DNA of 64,000 nucleotides from Algoriphagus sp. (GTDB taxonomy: Bacteria > Bacteroidota > Bacteroidia > Cytophagales > Cyclobacteriaceae). A model generated the notes under the pieces. It did no database searches. It was not told the DNA's origin and saw only the letters and a program-made list of their open reading frames with translations. The DNA lies in assembly GCF_030694375.1 (NCBI RefSeq), contig NZ_JAUXYL010000038.1, positions 434,001 to 498,000 on the forward strand, given 5' to 3'. Made by a program: the position numbers and the translations under genes. Shown piece after piece: positions 39,056 to 48,898 of this stretch; the stretch's first letter is position 1, and every line of letters starts with the position of its first letter.

Positions 39056-39804
39056 GATTCCTGATTCTGCTATTTTTAGGATTTAGTTCTTCAGGCCAGG
39101 CGCAAGGCTTGTTTGGCTTGACCAGTACCTCCGGTTCAGATGACAAAGTGTTGTCTTACGGCTTTTTCCTTGCGGGGCATACTGCCACTTACCAGATCAA
39201 ATATTCGGAGGCATTTTTTGACCCGACCAATACTGCGAATAACCAAGTGTACTCCATTTTTCCCAAGTACACTCCGGGATTTTCGCTCGGCTTTATTGGT
39301 ATTTTGAAATTTCATGATCAGGTAAACCTGCTTTTCATGCCTAAAATTTCATTTTACGAGTATCGGACAGATGTAAATTATTTTGTGCCTCCCACGCAGA
39401 ATGTGCCCGGGAATGACAATAATTCAGGAAATAATCTTGGTTACCGGACTGAAGAGTTGGTCAATGAGGTGACAATGGTTGAGCTTCCGCTCTTGTTCAA
39501 GTATCGTTCCCAGCGCTTCAACAATACACGGATGTATTTTATCGGAGGAGGAAGCTATCAGTTTAGAACCAAAGGTCAGGATGAGGCCAACTTGGATCCG
39601 ATCGTTACCAGAGGGCAGGACTTCACCCTTGAGATGGGCATGGGCTTTGAGATTTATTTTAAGTATTTCAAGTTTGCACCCGAAATCAGGTTTTCGCACG
39701 GCTTGAACAATATTTATTATGCTGAAAAAACGCCTGCGGAAATCCGTGATGTAATTTCTTCTGTCAAACGTAAAGGAATCACCATTTACTTTAATTTTCA
39801 ATAA
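39004..39804 (+). CDS. porT: PorT-like outer membrane beta-barrel protein (type IX secretion-associated)
   Basis: Downstream of ubiE as in other Bacteroidetes, signal peptide, [27 protein letters not shown] beta-barrel strands. Confidence 0.75.
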   Translation: MQATHIRNQFHLYRSKIGFLILLFLGFSSSGQAQGLFGLTSTSGSDDKVLSYGFFLAGHTATYQIKYSEAFFDPTNTANNQVYSIFPKYTPGFSLGFIGILKFHDQVNLLFMPKISFYEYRTDVNYFVPPTQNVPGNDNNSGNNLGYRTEELVNEVTMVELPLLFKYRSQRFNNTRMYFIGGGSYQFRTKGQDEANLDPIVTRGQDFTLEMGMGFEIYFKYFKFAPEIRFSHGLNNIYYAEKTPAEIRDVISSVKRKGITIYFNFQ

Positions 39805-39915
39805 TCCCGGTCGGAAATCCCACCCGAAATTGTTTCCGTAAATTCTTGGGCTGAATCAGTGCCCTTTGTGTCAAGCTTGGTAGCAAAGCAGAAGTTTATT
39901 CCTATTTTAACCCAG

Positions 39916-39941
39916 CCATGAAGTTTTCTTCATGGTTTTTT
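39916..39941 (+). terminator. intrinsic terminator after porT
   Basis: CCATGAAG-TTTT-CTTCATGG followed by T6. Confidence 0.85.
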
Positions 39942-39973
39942 GATTTCTGCCCAAATAACCCCAAGCTAATCTC

Positions 39974-40186
39974 ATGAAGTACAAAATCTGGAATATTCTG
40001 GTTTTTACTGTTCTGATCCTCACAGGTGGATCATTTCTTATTCTTTTCAGAGAAAATAAAGTTGATCCAACCCTCGCCAATGTTCCTTATGTCTTTTGGA
40101 CAGGGTTTTTGGTGACTGTTGTGATTGTGGTTTTGACCTTTTTAGCTTCCCGGTTTTTCCCACACCAAGAATCTAAAAAACAATGA
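39974..40186 (+). CDS. small membrane protein (DUF3311-like) associated with the symporter
   Basis: 70 aa, two TM helices, ATGA overlap with the following sodium:solute symporter gene. Confidence 0.6.
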   Translation: MKYKIWNILVFTVLILTGGSFLILFRENKVDPTLANVPYVFWTGFLVTVVIVVLTFLASRFFPHQESKKQ

Positions 40187-41595
40187 CAGGCTGGCTGATT
40201 TTCTTTTTCGCACTCTTTTTGGCCTCGCTTGGCTATGCCTCTTATAAATCGTACAACAAAAACAGAAGCTCGGATGAGTTTATGTTGGCCGGATCCAACA
40301 TCGGAACCATTCTTGGCTTTCTTACTTTTTCGGCAGCATTATTCAGCGCGTTCACCTTTATGGGCATGCCGGATTTCTTTCGGACGCATGGAGTGGGAGC
40401 CTGGGTATTTTTGGCCTTTTCGGATGCCTTGATGGTATTTTTTCTGATTTGGTTTGGATACAAGCTTCGCAAAAGGGCATCAGAGGTTGGGTATAAAGGC
40501 GTGGCTGGTTTTATCCAAAGTTGCTTTCGAAACAAATGGGCAGGGTACCTGATTTTCATAAGCTCTTTCCTTTTCCTTATTCCTTATGTGGCCATTCAAA
40601 TCCGGGGCATTTCCATATTCCTCAACGCAGCATTTCCAGACCTGATTCCCTATTGGGGTTGGTCGGCAATTTTGGTTGTGATTATGCTGATTTACTCTGA
40701 GATCGGAGGCTTGAAGGCTATCATGTACAGCGATGCAATACAGGGAGTGATTTTGCTGGTTGTGATTTGGATTATCGGTGTGACCTGCCTGAAGATGGCA
40801 GGAGGCTTGGATTCAGCTTTGGAAAGAGTAGCTGAAAGTAATGCAGGCTTACTGTCACTTCCTGGGCCCAAAGGATTATTCAGCAGTCCGTTCTTGATTG
40901 CTTCTGCCATCGCCATTGTGATGATTCCTGTTTCTCAACCGCAGTTTACCACCAGATTGGTGGTCATGAAAAACCTGAAATCCGTCCATAAAATGGCCTA
41001 TGCCGTAGGGATATTTGCCATTTTGGTGATTCTCCCGACTGCATTTATCGGGCTTTACGGAGCAGTAAAATACCCGGACAGCACTACAGCAGATTTTCTA
41101 TCTGCAGCATTGCTGTTTGACCAGGCGAATCCGGTTGCAGCATTGGCTGTGGTCGGACTTTTTGCTGCTTGCCTTTCTACTACCAATGCGCAGATTTTTG
41201 CCTTAGGCACGGAGTTACGCTCCTTATTGACAGGCTCTGACAAGCAAAATATGCGAATTACTCAAATTGCGATTTTAGTGTTCTCGCTGATTGTTTTGGT
41301 GTTTTCCACCTACATGAGTGATGAATTGGTGCTTCTGGCAAGAGTGAGTTTTGCAGGTACATCTATGATCGCTCCGGTGGTATTGGGAGCTGTGATTTTC
41401 AAAAATCCCCCTAAGTCTTTGCTTGTTATCTCTGCAATTGCCTTGAGTTATTTCGTTTTGTCTTTGCTTGAGGTGGTTCCGGCGGGATTTGCCGGTTTGC
41501 CTACCGACGCAGCGATGTATTGTATTTTAATTCCGGTGACGGCCATACTTATGATCGCTCATAATTTTACCCAAAAAACTACACATGAAGATTGA
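40183..41595 (+). CDS. sodium:solute symporter family transporter
   Basis: SSS-type polytopic protein; SDEFMLAGSNIGTILGFLTFSAALFSAFTFMG, YSDAIQGVILL. Confidence 0.92.
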   Translation: MTGWLIFFFALFLASLGYASYKSYNKNRSSDEFMLAGSNIGTILGFLTFSAALFSAFTFMGMPDFFRTHGVGAWVFLAFSDALMVFFLIWFGYKLRKRASEVGYKGVAGFIQSCFRNKWAGYLIFISSFLFLIPYVAIQIRGISIFLNAAFPDLIPYWGWSAILVVIMLIYSEIGGLKAIMYSDAIQGVILLVVIWIIGVTCLKMAGGLDSALERVAESNAGLLSLPGPKGLFSSPFLIASAIAIVMIPVSQPQFTTRLVVMKNLKSVHKMAYAVGIFAILVILPTAFIGLYGAVKYPDSTTADFLSAALLFDQANPVAALAVVGLFAACLSTTNAQIFALGTELRSLLTGSDKQNMRITQIAILVFSLIVLVFSTYMSDELVLLARVSFAGTSMIAPVVLGAVIFKNPPKSLLVISAIALSYFVLSLLEVVPAGFAGLPTDAAMYCILIPVTAILMIAHNFTQKTTHED

Positions 41596-42964
41596 TTTGC
41601 ACTTTTCAATTTCTGATTTAAAATCTCCTTTGGAGCGATTTTGGAACCTTTCCGGACAGAAAATCCGCTCCATTGAAAATTCATTTGACACCAAAAATGG
41701 AGCCCCTGTGTTTACCGAAAAAGGTAAATATGTCACCCGGGGCTGGACCGAATGGACGCAAGGTTTCCAGTTTGGTTCTGCCTTATTGCAGTTTGATGCA
41801 ACGGGAGAAACTGAATTTTTGGAGATCGGTCGCAAAAACACGGTCAGTAAAATGGCCCCGCACCTCACCCATATCGGGGTGCATGATCATGGATTCAACA
41901 ATGTCAGTACTTACGGCAATCTCCTTCGCCTAATCAATGAAGGCAAAATTCAGGGCTCAGAATGGGAAAAAGAATTCTATAAACTGGCACTGAAAGTAAC
42001 CGGTGCAGTACAAGCCACCCGGTGGACATCTATTCCAAACGGAGGATTTATCTATTCATTCAATGGCCCCCATTCGCTTTTTGTGGACACCATCCGCAGC
42101 TGCCGGGCATTGGTTGTCTCGCATCAATTGGGGCATGTGCTTCAAACCGAAAATGACAAGCGGATTTCCCTGATTCAACGGGCGATTCAGCACATTTTGA
42201 GCACGGTTCGATTTTCGATTTTCTACGGTAAAGGAAGGGACAGCTACGATGTGGCAGGAAGGACTGCTCATGAAATCATCTTCAATACCAATGACGGGAA
42301 TTATCGCTGCCCCAATTCCCAGCAAGGTTATACTGGATTCAGCACCTGGACGAGAGGATTGGCTTGGGCCATTTGCGGCTTGGGTGAGACTTTGGAAATC
42401 CTTGACCAGATTTCTGAATCGGATTACGCTGAAGTTATTTCTAAAAAAGATCTGATCGCCGAGCTTAGCGAAGCGGCTATTGCGACATCGGAATTTTATC
42501 TCGCAAACACGCCAACCGATGGCATTCCCTATTGGGATACCGGAGCGCCAAGTTTGCATAAAATGGGGGATTACCTCAACAGACCCTCTGAGCCTTTCAA
42601 TGCCTTTGAACCGGTGGACAGCTCCGCCGCATGTATCACAGCGCAAGGCCTGATTCGCATCGGGAATTGGCTTAAAAATAGTGACCCTAATCGTGCAGAA
42701 AAATATCATAAAGCCGGAATTCAGATTGCTGGAGCTCTTTTCTCCGAGCCTTACCTTTCTACTGACTCAAAGCATCAGGGTCTGATTTTGCACTCGATCT
42801 ATCATCAGCCAAATGGTTGGGATTATGTGCCTCAAGCAGGAAAAGTCGCTCATGGAGAATCCAGCATGTGGGGAGATTATCATGCGCGTGAGTTGGCATT
42901 ACTGGTGCAGCGGATGATGAAAAATGAGCCGTATTACTCTTATCTAAACTGCGTGCCAGCATGA
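41585..42964 (+). CDS. glycoside hydrolase family 88-like (unsaturated glucuronyl hydrolase-like) protein
   Basis: [61 protein letters not shown]. Confidence 0.8.
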   Translation: MKIDLHFSISDLKSPLERFWNLSGQKIRSIENSFDTKNGAPVFTEKGKYVTRGWTEWTQGFQFGSALLQFDATGETEFLEIGRKNTVSKMAPHLTHIGVHDHGFNNVSTYGNLLRLINEGKIQGSEWEKEFYKLALKVTGAVQATRWTSIPNGGFIYSFNGPHSLFVDTIRSCRALVVSHQLGHVLQTENDKRISLIQRAIQHILSTVRFSIFYGKGRDSYDVAGRTAHEIIFNTNDGNYRCPNSQQGYTGFSTWTRGLAWAICGLGETLEILDQISESDYAEVISKKDLIAELSEAAIATSEFYLANTPTDGIPYWDTGAPSLHKMGDYLNRPSEPFNAFEPVDSSAACITAQGLIRIGNWLKNSDPNRAEKYHKAGIQIAGALFSEPYLSTDSKHQGLILHSIYHQPNGWDYVPQAGKVAHGESSMWGDYHARELALLVQRMMKNEPYYSYLNCVPA

Positions 42965-44403
42965 GCGGAAAATACAAACCACAGTTTCCTCGGGTTGCCC
43001 AGCTAAAAACTACTGAGCTTTTCAGTGCTCATCTGGAAAAAGAAAGAATCGAACTGGATTTTGATCAGGAGTTGATTTCGGGATCTGATTCACCCTTTGC
43101 AGTGTCTCATACGCTTCGCTCCAACCGGAAAATCGGGAATGCGATGTGTATTTTGCCTATGGAGGGCTGGGATGGAACGGAAGACGGCCGTCCTACCGAA
43201 CTGACCAAAAGGCGTTGGAAAAACTTTGCCCTCAGCGGAGCCAAACTACTTTGGGGGTGTGAAGCGGTCGCTGTCCGACCTGAAGGCCGAGCGAATCCAA
43301 ACCAATTGATGCTGAATCAACAGACTTTTCAGGATTTCGTCGATCTTTTCCAACTCTTACAAACGACCCATCAGGAGCATTTTGGGGACACTTCCGATTT
43401 GCTGATTGGATTGCAGCTCACTCACTCCGGTCGCTTCTGCAAGCCCAATGATAAGAAGCGGATGGAGCCAAAGATCCTTTACCCACATCCTGTTTTGAAC
43501 AGGAAATTTGGTTTGGCGGAAGATTATCCGATTATGTCCGATGAGGAAATTGACTCAATTATCAAAGATTATGTGAATGCCGCTGTTTTGGCTCAAAATG
43601 CAGGGTTCCATTTCGTGGATATTAAACATTGTCACGGCTATCTGGGGCATGAATTTTTAAGTGCATACGACAGAGAGGGGAAATATGGAGGAAATTTTGA
43701 AAACCGTACCCGCTTTCTTCGGGACATTGTAGCGGGCATCAGGGAAGCTGCACCGGGTCTGGAAATTGGGGTGAGGATGAGCATTTTCGACTGGGTACCC
43801 TTCCAAAAAGGTCCCGAGGAAACCGGAATTCCTGCGCAAAAGGATTCCTATCGGTATGCTTTTGGAGGAGATGAAAGTGGTACAATCACGGATTTGAGTG
43901 AGCCTTTTCTTTTTCTTCAGAAACTGGAAAAACTCGATATCGAGCTCCTCTGTACCACCGCCGGAAGTCCTTATTACAATCCACACATTCAGCGCCCGGC
44001 ATTATTCCCGCCTTCTGATGGGTATCAGCCCCCTGAAGATCCACTTCATGGGGTAGCGAGACAGATTCAAGCTACAGCCGAAATCAAAAAGGCTTTTCCG
44101 GGATTGTATGTCATAGGATCAGCCTATTCCTACCTGCAGGAGTGGCTGCCAAATGTGGGGCAAAATGTCCTGAAAAGTAAAAAGGCTGACTCGATCGGTT
44201 TTGGTCGAATGGTGCTAAGCTATCCGGATATGCCTGCAGATATTCTTTCTGGTGAAGGGCTTAAAAGGGCAAAAATCTGCCGTACCTTCTCCGACTGCAC
44301 CACAGCACCGAGAAACGGGATGATTTCAGGTTGCTTTCCACTGGACCCGCTCTACAAGAAAATGCCGGAATACGATCAACTTAAATCCTTGAAAGGAGAA
44401 TGA
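42961..44403 (+). CDS. NADH:flavin oxidoreductase (OYE-type TIM barrel) with C-terminal Cys cluster
   Basis: [78 protein letters not shown]. Confidence 0.85.
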   Translation: MSGKYKPQFPRVAQLKTTELFSAHLEKERIELDFDQELISGSDSPFAVSHTLRSNRKIGNAMCILPMEGWDGTEDGRPTELTKRRWKNFALSGAKLLWGCEAVAVRPEGRANPNQLMLNQQTFQDFVDLFQLLQTTHQEHFGDTSDLLIGLQLTHSGRFCKPNDKKRMEPKILYPHPVLNRKFGLAEDYPIMSDEEIDSIIKDYVNAAVLAQNAGFHFVDIKHCHGYLGHEFLSAYDREGKYGGNFENRTRFLRDIVAGIREAAPGLEIGVRMSIFDWVPFQKGPEETGIPAQKDSYRYAFGGDESGTITDLSEPFLFLQKLEKLDIELLCTTAGSPYYNPHIQRPALFPPSDGYQPPEDPLHGVARQIQATAEIKKAFPGLYVIGSAYSYLQEWLPNVGQNVLKSKKADSIGFGRMVLSYPDMPADILSGEGLKRAKICRTFSDCTTAPRNGMISGCFPLDPLYKKMPEYDQLKSLKGE

Positions 44404-45170
44404 AGAAAGTAGCTTTGATCACAGGAGGAACCCGAGGAATCGGGCTTGGAATTGCCAAAAAGCTGGCCCATGAAGGAATTGACTTGGCTTTGAATGGTGT
44501 GCGTCCAGAATCTGATGTCACAGATGTTTTAGAAGAGCTCCGCAAGAGTGGAGTTCGGGTGGAATATTTTCAAGGAAATATTGCTGAAAAAGCCGACAGA
44601 GAAAACGTTGTAAATGGAGTAAAAGAGAAATTTGGAACGATCAATTTTTTGGTCAATAATGCCGGAGTAGCACCGAGGGTCCGGGCAGATGTCTTGGAAG
44701 TTGCAGAGGCCGATTTTGATCACCTGATGGATATCAATCTGAAAGGGACTTTTTTTCTGACTCAGGCTTTTGCGAATTGGATGGCAGAAATCCGGAGGTC
44801 CAATGCCGATTCGCCGCTTTCCATCGTCAATATCACTTCAGTCTCAGCAGTACTCGCCTCTACCAACCGTGCGGTTTATTGCATGGCCAAGGCGGGGCTT
44901 TCGATGATGTCGAAAGTTTTGGCAGTAAGACTGGCTGAATTCAATATTCCAGTCTATGAAATCCAGCCGGGAGTGATCGAGACGGACATGACCGAAAAAG
45001 TGAAATCCGTCTATCAGGAGCGGATCGAAAATGGTCTGACTCTGGAGAAAAGAATGGGTCAACCTGAAGATATCGGTAAAGTAGTTGCTGCTTTGCTGCG
45101 GGGAGACTTGTCTTACGCGACAGGGCAAATTCTTAGGATTGAGGGGGGTATGATGGTGGGGAGGCTGTGA
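44400..45170 (+). CDS. SDR family 3-ketoacyl-ACP reductase-like dehydrogenase
   Basis: [37 protein letters not shown]. Confidence 0.9.
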   Translation: MKKVALITGGTRGIGLGIAKKLAHEGIDLALNGVRPESDVTDVLEELRKSGVRVEYFQGNIAEKADRENVVNGVKEKFGTINFLVNNAGVAPRVRADVLEVAEADFDHLMDINLKGTFFLTQAFANWMAEIRRSNADSPLSIVNITSVSAVLASTNRAVYCMAKAGLSMMSKVLAVRLAEFNIPVYEIQPGVIETDMTEKVKSVYQERIENGLTLEKRMGQPEDIGKVVAALLRGDLSYATGQILRIEGGMMVGRL

Positions 45171-45216
45171 CTACTGTTTTGAGCCTATCAGGGATTTTGG
45201 TTTTCATTTCTGTATT

Positions 45217-46521
45217 TTGGACCTCATGAAGCCACAAATAAAAACCGAAATCCTCGCCGGAATTTCCACCTTTCTTGCCTGCTTCTACATCATCATCGTC
45301 AATCCTGCGATCCTTGCCGAAGCGGGAATGCCTTTTTCGGCAGTGCTCACAGCAACAGTTTTGGTGTCGGCTTTTGGCAGTTTGATGATGGGGATTTATG
45401 CCAAAAATCCGATTGTCGTAGCGCCTGGAATGGGGATTAATGCCTTTTTTACCTACACTGCTGTCAAAGGCTTTGGGCTGAGCTTTGAGGAAGCGCTTGG
45501 GGCGGTATTTTGGTCGGGGGTTATTTTCCTTTTACTCTCTGTTTTTAAGACCCGGGAGAAGATCATTCAGGCAATTCCGCCGGCTTTGCGTCATGCAGTT
45601 TCTGCCGGCATCGGTTTATTCATCTGCTTTATCGGCTTTCAGAACGCGCATTTTATCGTGGACAATCCTGCCACGCTGGTAGGCATGGCGATTTTTAAAG
45701 ACCCAATTACCCTAACCTTTTTGGCTGGATTACTTTTTACCGGAGGATTGCTGGTTCGTAAGGTATCCGGAGCGATTATTTTTGGCATTCTCTTCACCAC
45801 GGCCTTGGCTTGGCCGATAGGTCGTATTTGGGGAGATGCGTCTGCAGTAAATTTTGGATTGTCAACCTTGGTCAATTATACCGGTCTTTTTGCTTGGCCT
45901 GATTTCAGTTTAGTAGGCAAAGCAGACATTTTGGGCTCGCTTCGCTATGCGTACATCCCGGTTATTTTTGTGTTTACGTTCACTATTTTATTTGATGGTA
46001 TCTCCACTTTTGTAGGATTGGCGGAAGCCTCCGGTTTGAAAGATCCAGACGGAAATCCACGAAATATGCGGAAATCACTGCTTACAGACTCTTTTGCAAC
46101 GCTTTTCGCAGGATTGGTGGGCAGCAGTTCGGGCACGGCTTACATTGAATCTGCCGTGGGAATCGAAGAGGGCGGAAGAACCGGGCTGACAGCCGTCACA
46201 GCAGGATTACTCTTTTTGCCTTTCATGTTCTTTTCACCTTTGCTTTCGGTGATTCCTTCCATTGCCAGTTCCATTGCCCTTGTTTTGGTAGGCTCATTTA
46301 TGGTGATTCCACTGACTAATATAAACTGGACAAAACCAGATGAATCGATTCCTTCTTTTTTGACCATCGTGCTTATACCATTTACCTATAGCCTATCGGT
46401 TGGGATCTCTTTTGGGTTTATCAGTTGGACAGTTTTGAAGTTGATCACCGGGAAAACCAAAGAGATCAACCCCATTTTAGCAATCATCAGTGTTCTTTCA
46501 CTTTTCTTTCTATGGCTTTGA
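45217..46521 (+). CDS. NCS2 family (adenine/guanine/hypoxanthine) permease
   Basis: VVAPGMGINAFFTYT; GTSSGTAYIESAVGIEEGGRTGLTA-like VGSSSGTAYIESAVGIEEGGRTGLTA. Confidence 0.93.
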   Translation: MDLMKPQIKTEILAGISTFLACFYIIIVNPAILAEAGMPFSAVLTATVLVSAFGSLMMGIYAKNPIVVAPGMGINAFFTYTAVKGFGLSFEEALGAVFWSGVIFLLLSVFKTREKIIQAIPPALRHAVSAGIGLFICFIGFQNAHFIVDNPATLVGMAIFKDPITLTFLAGLLFTGGLLVRKVSGAIIFGILFTTALAWPIGRIWGDASAVNFGLSTLVNYTGLFAWPDFSLVGKADILGSLRYAYIPVIFVFTFTILFDGISTFVGLAEASGLKDPDGNPRNMRKSLLTDSFATLFAGLVGSSSGTAYIESAVGIEEGGRTGLTAVTAGLLFLPFMFFSPLLSVIPSIASSIALVLVGSFMVIPLTNINWTKPDESIPSFLTIVLIPFTYSLSVGISFGFISWTVLKLITGKTKEINPILAIISVLSLFFLWL

Positions 46522-46659
46522 AATCAAGCCTGCCTGAGGCAGACAGGCATGACCCTAAGCGACACACTGAGGTATGCCCCGAGCTATCGGGGAATGCATG
46601 CGAAGATTCCCTGTCCGAATACAGGCAGGCATGTGGCCTTAAAGAAAAATTATAAACAC

Positions 46660-47448
46660 ATGAAAAAACTAATTATTGGTTTCATTATTTTCATTGGGTC
46701 TCATTCTGTTATAGCCCAGCGTATTGCCATCATGGGAGCTCTGGATCAGGAAATCGCGATTTTGTTGGATTCCATGAAATCTTCCAAAAAAGTAAACCGG
46801 GGAGGCATTGATTTTTATACCGGGAAGCTTAAAGGGAAAAAAGTAGTCGTTTTAAAAGCAGGAGTGGGAAAAGTCAATTCTTCTTACAGTACAGCAGTAT
46901 TGACTGAAAATTTCAAACCCATTGCATTGATCTTTACCGGAGTGGCAGGAGGATTGGATCCTGAAGCCTTGCCGGGAGATATTGTCATAGGGGAAAAGCT
47001 TGTACAGTTTGATTTTGGACAGATAGACACCACAGGGTTTAAGGTCTCTCCCTTCAGAAAATTAAATGGAGGGAGGCATGAGGAGCTCTTCGTTTATTCG
47101 GATCAAAATCTGGTTGCAAAAAGTCTGGCATCTTCTTCTGAAATTGATTTTGAACCGATTTCAGGCAGAAAGCCAAGGGTGTTTTCAGGCGTAATTGCCA
47201 CCGGTGATGTATTCGTAAGCAATGACGAAAAAGCAGCGATGCTTTATGCCGAATTCGGTGCCTTAGCTACGGAAATGGAAGGTGCCGCAGTCGCACATAT
47301 TTGCCGTACATTGGGAATTCCATTTGTCATCATCCGAAGCTGCAGCGATAATGCCAACAACAATGCCCGGGTGAATTTCAATCAATTTGTCGGACCTGCA
47401 TCGGTCAATTCCGCACGTTTGGTCTTGGGGATTTTGGAGAAGTTATAA
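46660..47448 (+). CDS. 5'-methylthioadenosine/S-adenosylhomocysteine nucleosidase with N-terminal signal peptide
   Basis: RIAIMGALDQEIAILLDSM; FTGVAGGLDPE; ATEMEGAAVAHICRTLGIPFVIIRSCSDNAN; preceded by MKKLIIGFIIFIGSHSVIAQ. Confidence 0.9.
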   Translation: MKKLIIGFIIFIGSHSVIAQRIAIMGALDQEIAILLDSMKSSKKVNRGGIDFYTGKLKGKKVVVLKAGVGKVNSSYSTAVLTENFKPIALIFTGVAGGLDPEALPGDIVIGEKLVQFDFGQIDTTGFKVSPFRKLNGGRHEELFVYSDQNLVAKSLASSSEIDFEPISGRKPRVFSGVIATGDVFVSNDEKAAMLYAEFGALATEMEGAAVAHICRTLGIPFVIIRSCSDNANNNARVNFNQFVGPASVNSARLVLGILEKL

Positions 47449-47454
47449 AAATGG

Positions 47455-47504
47455 CTTCGACTCCGCTCAGCCTGACAGTGGTGTCAGGCTGAGTGGAGTC
47501 GAAG
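47455..47504. terminator. long perfect hairpin between convergent genes (CTTCGACTCCGCTCAG family, copy b); likely bidirectional terminator
   Basis: CTTCGACTCCGCTCAGCCTGACA - GTGG - TGTCAGGCTGAGTGGAGTCGAAG, 23 pairs with one G-U. Confidence 0.75.
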
Positions 47505-47517
47505 GGTATTGAAAACT

Positions 47518-48660
47518 CTATTTTAAAATCTCCCTCGAAATCACCAATTTCTGGATTTCCGAAGTTCCCTCTCCGATGGTGCAAAGCTTGGAATCACGGT
47601 AGAATTTCTCTACCGGGTAGTCTTTGGTAAAGCCATAGCCACCAAAAATCTGTACCGCCTCATTGGAAATCGAAACGCAGACTTCTGAAGCGAACAATTT
47701 AGCCTGAGCACCGGCAAGGGTTACCTTTTCTCCTCTGTTTTTCAAATCAGCAGCCTTAAAAGTCAACAGTTTTGCCGCTTCCAATTGAGTAGCCATGTCG
47801 GCTAGTTTGAAAGAGATGCCCTGAAAACTTGAAATTGGCTTGTTGAACTGATGACGTTCTTTGGAGTATTGGATGGATGCTTCGAGGGCTCCTTCGGCAA
47901 TCCCCAAAGAAAGCGCCGCAATAGAGATTCTGCCCCCGTCCAAGATCTTCATGGACTGGATAAATCCATCTCCGACTTTCCCCAAAACCTGACTTTCATG
48001 GACTTTGCAGTCCTCAAAAATCATTTCGGCGGTCTCGGAAGCACGCATTCCAAGTTTATCCTCTTTTCTGCCACCCTTGAATCCCGGAGTGCCTCGCTCG
48101 ATGATGAAAGCGGTCATGCCGTGACTGTCGCCAACTTCACCGGTTCGGGCGATCACTACTGCCACATCTCCGGATATTCCGTGAGTGATGAAGTTTTTTG
48201 CTCCGTTCAAAATGTAATATTCACCTTCTTTTACAGCAACTGTGCGCATATTTCCGGCATCAGAACCAGTATTGGGTTCTGTCAGGCCCCAAGCGCCAAG
48301 CCATTCGCAGGTAGCAAGTTTTGGAAGGTATTTGCGCTTTTGATCCTCAGTACCAAACATCATGATGTGCCCGGTACAAAGTGAATTGTGTGCCGCCATG
48401 GAAAGACCGATCGAAGGATCCATTTTGGTCAATTCCAAAATCGCAGTCACATATTCATTGTATCCAAAACCGGATCCGCCGTATTCAGTAGGCACCAAGA
48501 CGCCCATGAGGCCAAGCTCACCCAGTTTTTTAAAGACTTCGATTGGAAAATGTGAATTGTCATCCCATTCCTTGCGGAAAGGTGTAATCTCTTTGGCACC
48601 GAAATTCCGGACCATTTCAGCAATTAGTTGCTGATTTTCATTCAGGTTAAAATCAAACAT
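47518..48660 (-). CDS. acyl-CoA dehydrogenase
   Basis: [55 protein letters not shown]. Confidence 0.96.
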   Translation of the reverse strand: MFDFNLNENQQLIAEMVRNFGAKEITPFRKEWDDNSHFPIEVFKKLGELGLMGVLVPTEYGGSGFGYNEYVTAILELTKMDPSIGLSMAAHNSLCTGHIMMFGTEDQKRKYLPKLATCEWLGAWGLTEPNTGSDAGNMRTVAVKEGEYYILNGAKNFITHGISGDVAVVIARTGEVGDSHGMTAFIIERGTPGFKGGRKEDKLGMRASETAEMIFEDCKVHESQVLGKVGDGFIQSMKILDGGRISIAALSLGIAEGALEASIQYSKERHQFNKPISSFQGISFKLADMATQLEAAKLLTFKAADLKNRGEKVTLAGAQAKLFASEVCVSISNEAVQIFGGYGFTKDYPVEKFYRDSKLCTIGEGTSEIQKLVISREILK

Positions 48661-48898
48661 AGGGTATTCTTGGGTTTATATTCACTATTAATACTCTAAG
48701 GTTTATAATAAGTTTTACTTCTCCAAATCAGCCAAAACGATCTTTTATTTTGAATTTTGAGTAAATTGTGAGGTGAAGTTTTGAGTTTCTAAAAAGACTT
48801 TCCCAAGTCAAGCCTATAAAGCCAAATTGCCGATAATTCCTAATTTTATTGCCAATAGACTGATTTTTAACTTATTTCCCCAGAATGATTACCAGCTC

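Noticed and set aside
46425-46655. 76-aa ORF between the NCS2 permease and MTAN
   Set aside because: Runs out of the permease 3' end through palindromic intergenic repeats; peptide lacks domain character.
47851-48384. 177-aa plus-strand ORF
   Set aside because: Antisense to the acyl-CoA dehydrogenase gene; shadow ORF.
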